A stretch of DNA of 15,097 bases from Candidatus Moraniibacteriota bacterium. GTDB lineage: Bacteria > Patescibacteriota > Minisyncoccia > CAIUEV01. The stretch is from the NCBI GenBank assembly GCA_016867255.1, contig VGKB01000019.1, positions 1 to 15,097 of the forward strand, written 5' to 3'. Shown in pieces: positions 13,802 to 15,097 of the stretch. Within the stretch, counting starts at the first letter, position 1. Each line of letters begins with the position of its first letter. The notes beneath the pieces were generated by a model. The model was not told the origin of the DNA and ran no database searches. It was given only the letters and a program-made list of their open reading frames with translations. The position numbers and the translations under genes are program-made.

Positions 13802-15097
13802 ATGGATTTCGCAATTGACTACTCATCCCCCATAATATTTTCCGCCTTGGTTACCGTTTTTTTTGCTTTTTTCTCCCTCTTTCGCAATTACCGCTTCCCC
13901 CTTAACTCACTTTTGGGCATACTGGGAATTATCGCCAGCGTCTGGCTTTTTTTCGTCTATTCGTTTGAAGTGAAGAAAAATCCTGATAGTTTGCTATTCG
14001 TTTTGGCCTTTGGCTCGCTTGTTCTTTATCTCATTCTTTTAGTGCTGCACCATTTGGATACCCTAAAATCTCGCTTCACCAAAGCGCTCCCCGACGGCTT
14101 TCTTTACTTCCCCGTTTGGGTTGGCTTCTCCGCAACCGGACTAGTCTTCTTGAGTTCCCTGTCTTTCTCTCTTTCAATATCCTTTTCCTCTCTTTTGGAG
14201 AATTTCAGTGGATTTACGGAGCTGGCTTATTGGCTGGCGGCTGTTTTCGCTTGCGTTCTCTCCCTTTTATCCCTAGCGCTGGGAGTCTCAACGTTTTTCC
14301 GTCTGGCGCGGCAATACGGAAAGAAGAGTGGAAATCTGCCGGAAAAAACAGTCGGATATTTCCTTGGGGTATCTTGGAGCGGACTAAGTTTCCTAAATTT
14401 AATATTTTCCGCCAGCATGATCGGATTTATAAATCCGGAGCCGGAGATTATTCTTTTCCTGCTTACGCAAATAACGCTTCTTTTTTTGATTGCTTTCGCA
14501 ATACTGGCCGTGATTATCAACCGCCGCTATTTTTTGAGCTGGCGGGTAGCCACCGCCCAATTTATCGCCAGCTCCATTATGCTTTTTAATCTCGCCAGTC
14601 TGCTTAACTCCGGCAGTGCCGAGGAAGTGGTTTTGCGCTCTATCCTGCTGGTCGTTCTGGCTTTTCTTTCTCACCTTTTGACCCAGAGCGTGGTGAACGA
14701 AATTACCAAGAAACAAAAAGTGCAAGCCGCCACCAAAGACATCTACTCCGCCAATATCAATTTAAAAAGATTGGATCGGGCCAAGTCGGATTTCATTAAC
14801 ACTGCCTCCCACCAGCTTAGAAGTCCCCTTTCGGTAATAAAGGGCATTTCCTCGCTAATGATGGAAGGGGCCTACGGAAAAATTACAAGCGGCGTGAAGG
14901 AAGCGGTAGAAAAAGTTTTTATCAGCAACGAGCGGCTAATCGGACTTATTGAGAGCTTGCTTAATGTTTCCCATCTGGAAGAAGGCCGGGTAGACTTTGA
15001 ATTTCGTAAAATTGACCTTAATAAAATTGCCAAAGTTTCTGCCGGTGGACTCATTCTCCAAGCGCAAAACAAAAAACTTTTTCTAAATTACGTCCCA
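13802..15097 (+). CDS. Multi-TM sensor histidine kinase (3' end cut off)
   Basis: 432 codons visible, running off the window without a stop. Residues 1-295 hold about eight or nine hydrophobic segments (near 8-27, 36-55, 63-83, 100-130, 141-166, 183-210, 215-240, 247-268, 276-296) with short loops, so the sensor is membrane-embedded rather than a periplasmic domain. Then come a helical linker and a HisKA dimerisation domain (about 325-390) with the H-box SDFINTASHQLRSPLSVIKG (phosphorylated H337). The ATPase domain lies beyond the end. It begins 44 bases after clpB, without SD or terminator between, so co-transcription is likely. Just before it, GTTCTATCA occurs twice in tandem (13769-13787). 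No response regulator is in view. Confidence 0.9.
   Translation, partial: MDFAIDYSSPIIFSALVTVFFAFFSLFRNYRFPLNSLLGILGIIASVWLFFVYSFEVKKNPDSLLFVLAFGSLVLYLILLVLHHLDTLKSRFTKALPDGFLYFPVWVGFSATGLVFLSSLSFSLSISFSSLLENFSGFTELAYWLAAVFACVLSLLSLALGVSTFFRLARQYGKKSGNLPEKTVGYFLGVSWSGLSFLNLIFSASMIGFINPEPEIILFLLTQITLLFLIAFAILAVIINRRYFLSWRVATAQFIASSIMLFNLASLLNSGSAEEVVLRSILLVVLAFLSHLLTQSVVNEITKKQKVQAATKDIYSANINLKRLDRAKSDFINTASHQLRSPLSVIKGISSLMMEGAYGKITSGVKEAVEKVFISNERLIGLIESLLNVSHLEEGRVDFEFRKIDLNKIAKVSAGGLILQAQNKKLFLNYVP

Noticed and set aside
14116..14725. Frames on both strands within the kinase membrane region
   Set aside because: The kinase frame is continuous from 13802 to the end with membrane segments and an H-box; the others are shadows.

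Overview
The window looks like a chromosomal segment from a small-genome uncultured bacterium, most likely of the Candidate Phyla Radiation (Patescibacteria, Parcubacteria-like). This is inferred from short AT-leaning genes, many without a Shine-Dalgarno (SD) sequence, two TrmB-like regulators, a membrane-anchored DsbA-like protein, a ClpB chaperone followed by a polytopic histidine kinase, and toxin-antitoxin pairs. TGA serves as a stop here, so the UGA-glycine code of some CPR lineages does not apply. No rRNA, tRNA or CRISPR array was seen.

Layout. (1) 1-1200: two toxin-antitoxin modules lie tail to tail, an RHH antitoxin/PIN toxin pair on plus and a HicB/HicA pair on minus. (2) 1250-4340: short, mostly unrecognised leftward genes, each unit ending in a near-identical GAGCATG...CATGCTC hairpin plus T-tract, with an IS200-type insertion at about 3135-3691. 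(3) 4375-5232: a TrmB-like regulator and a leftward two-gene unit are divergently transcribed from promoters that overlap on the same 40 bp. (4) 5381-7729: a visibly GC-rich, leftward block of four genes, each with a clear SD: a possible DHH-like phosphoesterase, a 54-residue basic protein, an unknown protein and a CxxC-CxxC protein. It ends in the fourth copy of the shared terminator and has a roughly 28-bp inverted repeat in its leader. (5) 8190-8620: a strong promoter, about 330-390 bases without a convincing large ORF but with seven or more stable hairpins, then an intrinsic terminator. This is the best candidate for an undescribed structured RNA. (6) 8564-15097: resident genes: a second TrmB-like regulator, a small membrane protein, a DsbA-like protein with two thioredoxin-type CxxC sites, ClpB, and a multi-TM histidine kinase cut by the window end.

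How the parts relate. The right end (DsbA-like, ClpB, histidine kinase) is an envelope and protein-quality-control neighbourhood. The left and middle look accessory: toxin-antitoxin loci, an insertion sequence, a GC-rich operon, and one-or-two-gene leftward units that share a recurring terminator. SD use splits the same way. The IS, the 3747/4098 pair and the GC-rich block have canonical GGAGG-type sites, while the regulators, DsbA-like, ClpB and kinase genes have none that I can see. All functional calls come from motif recognition without database searches.
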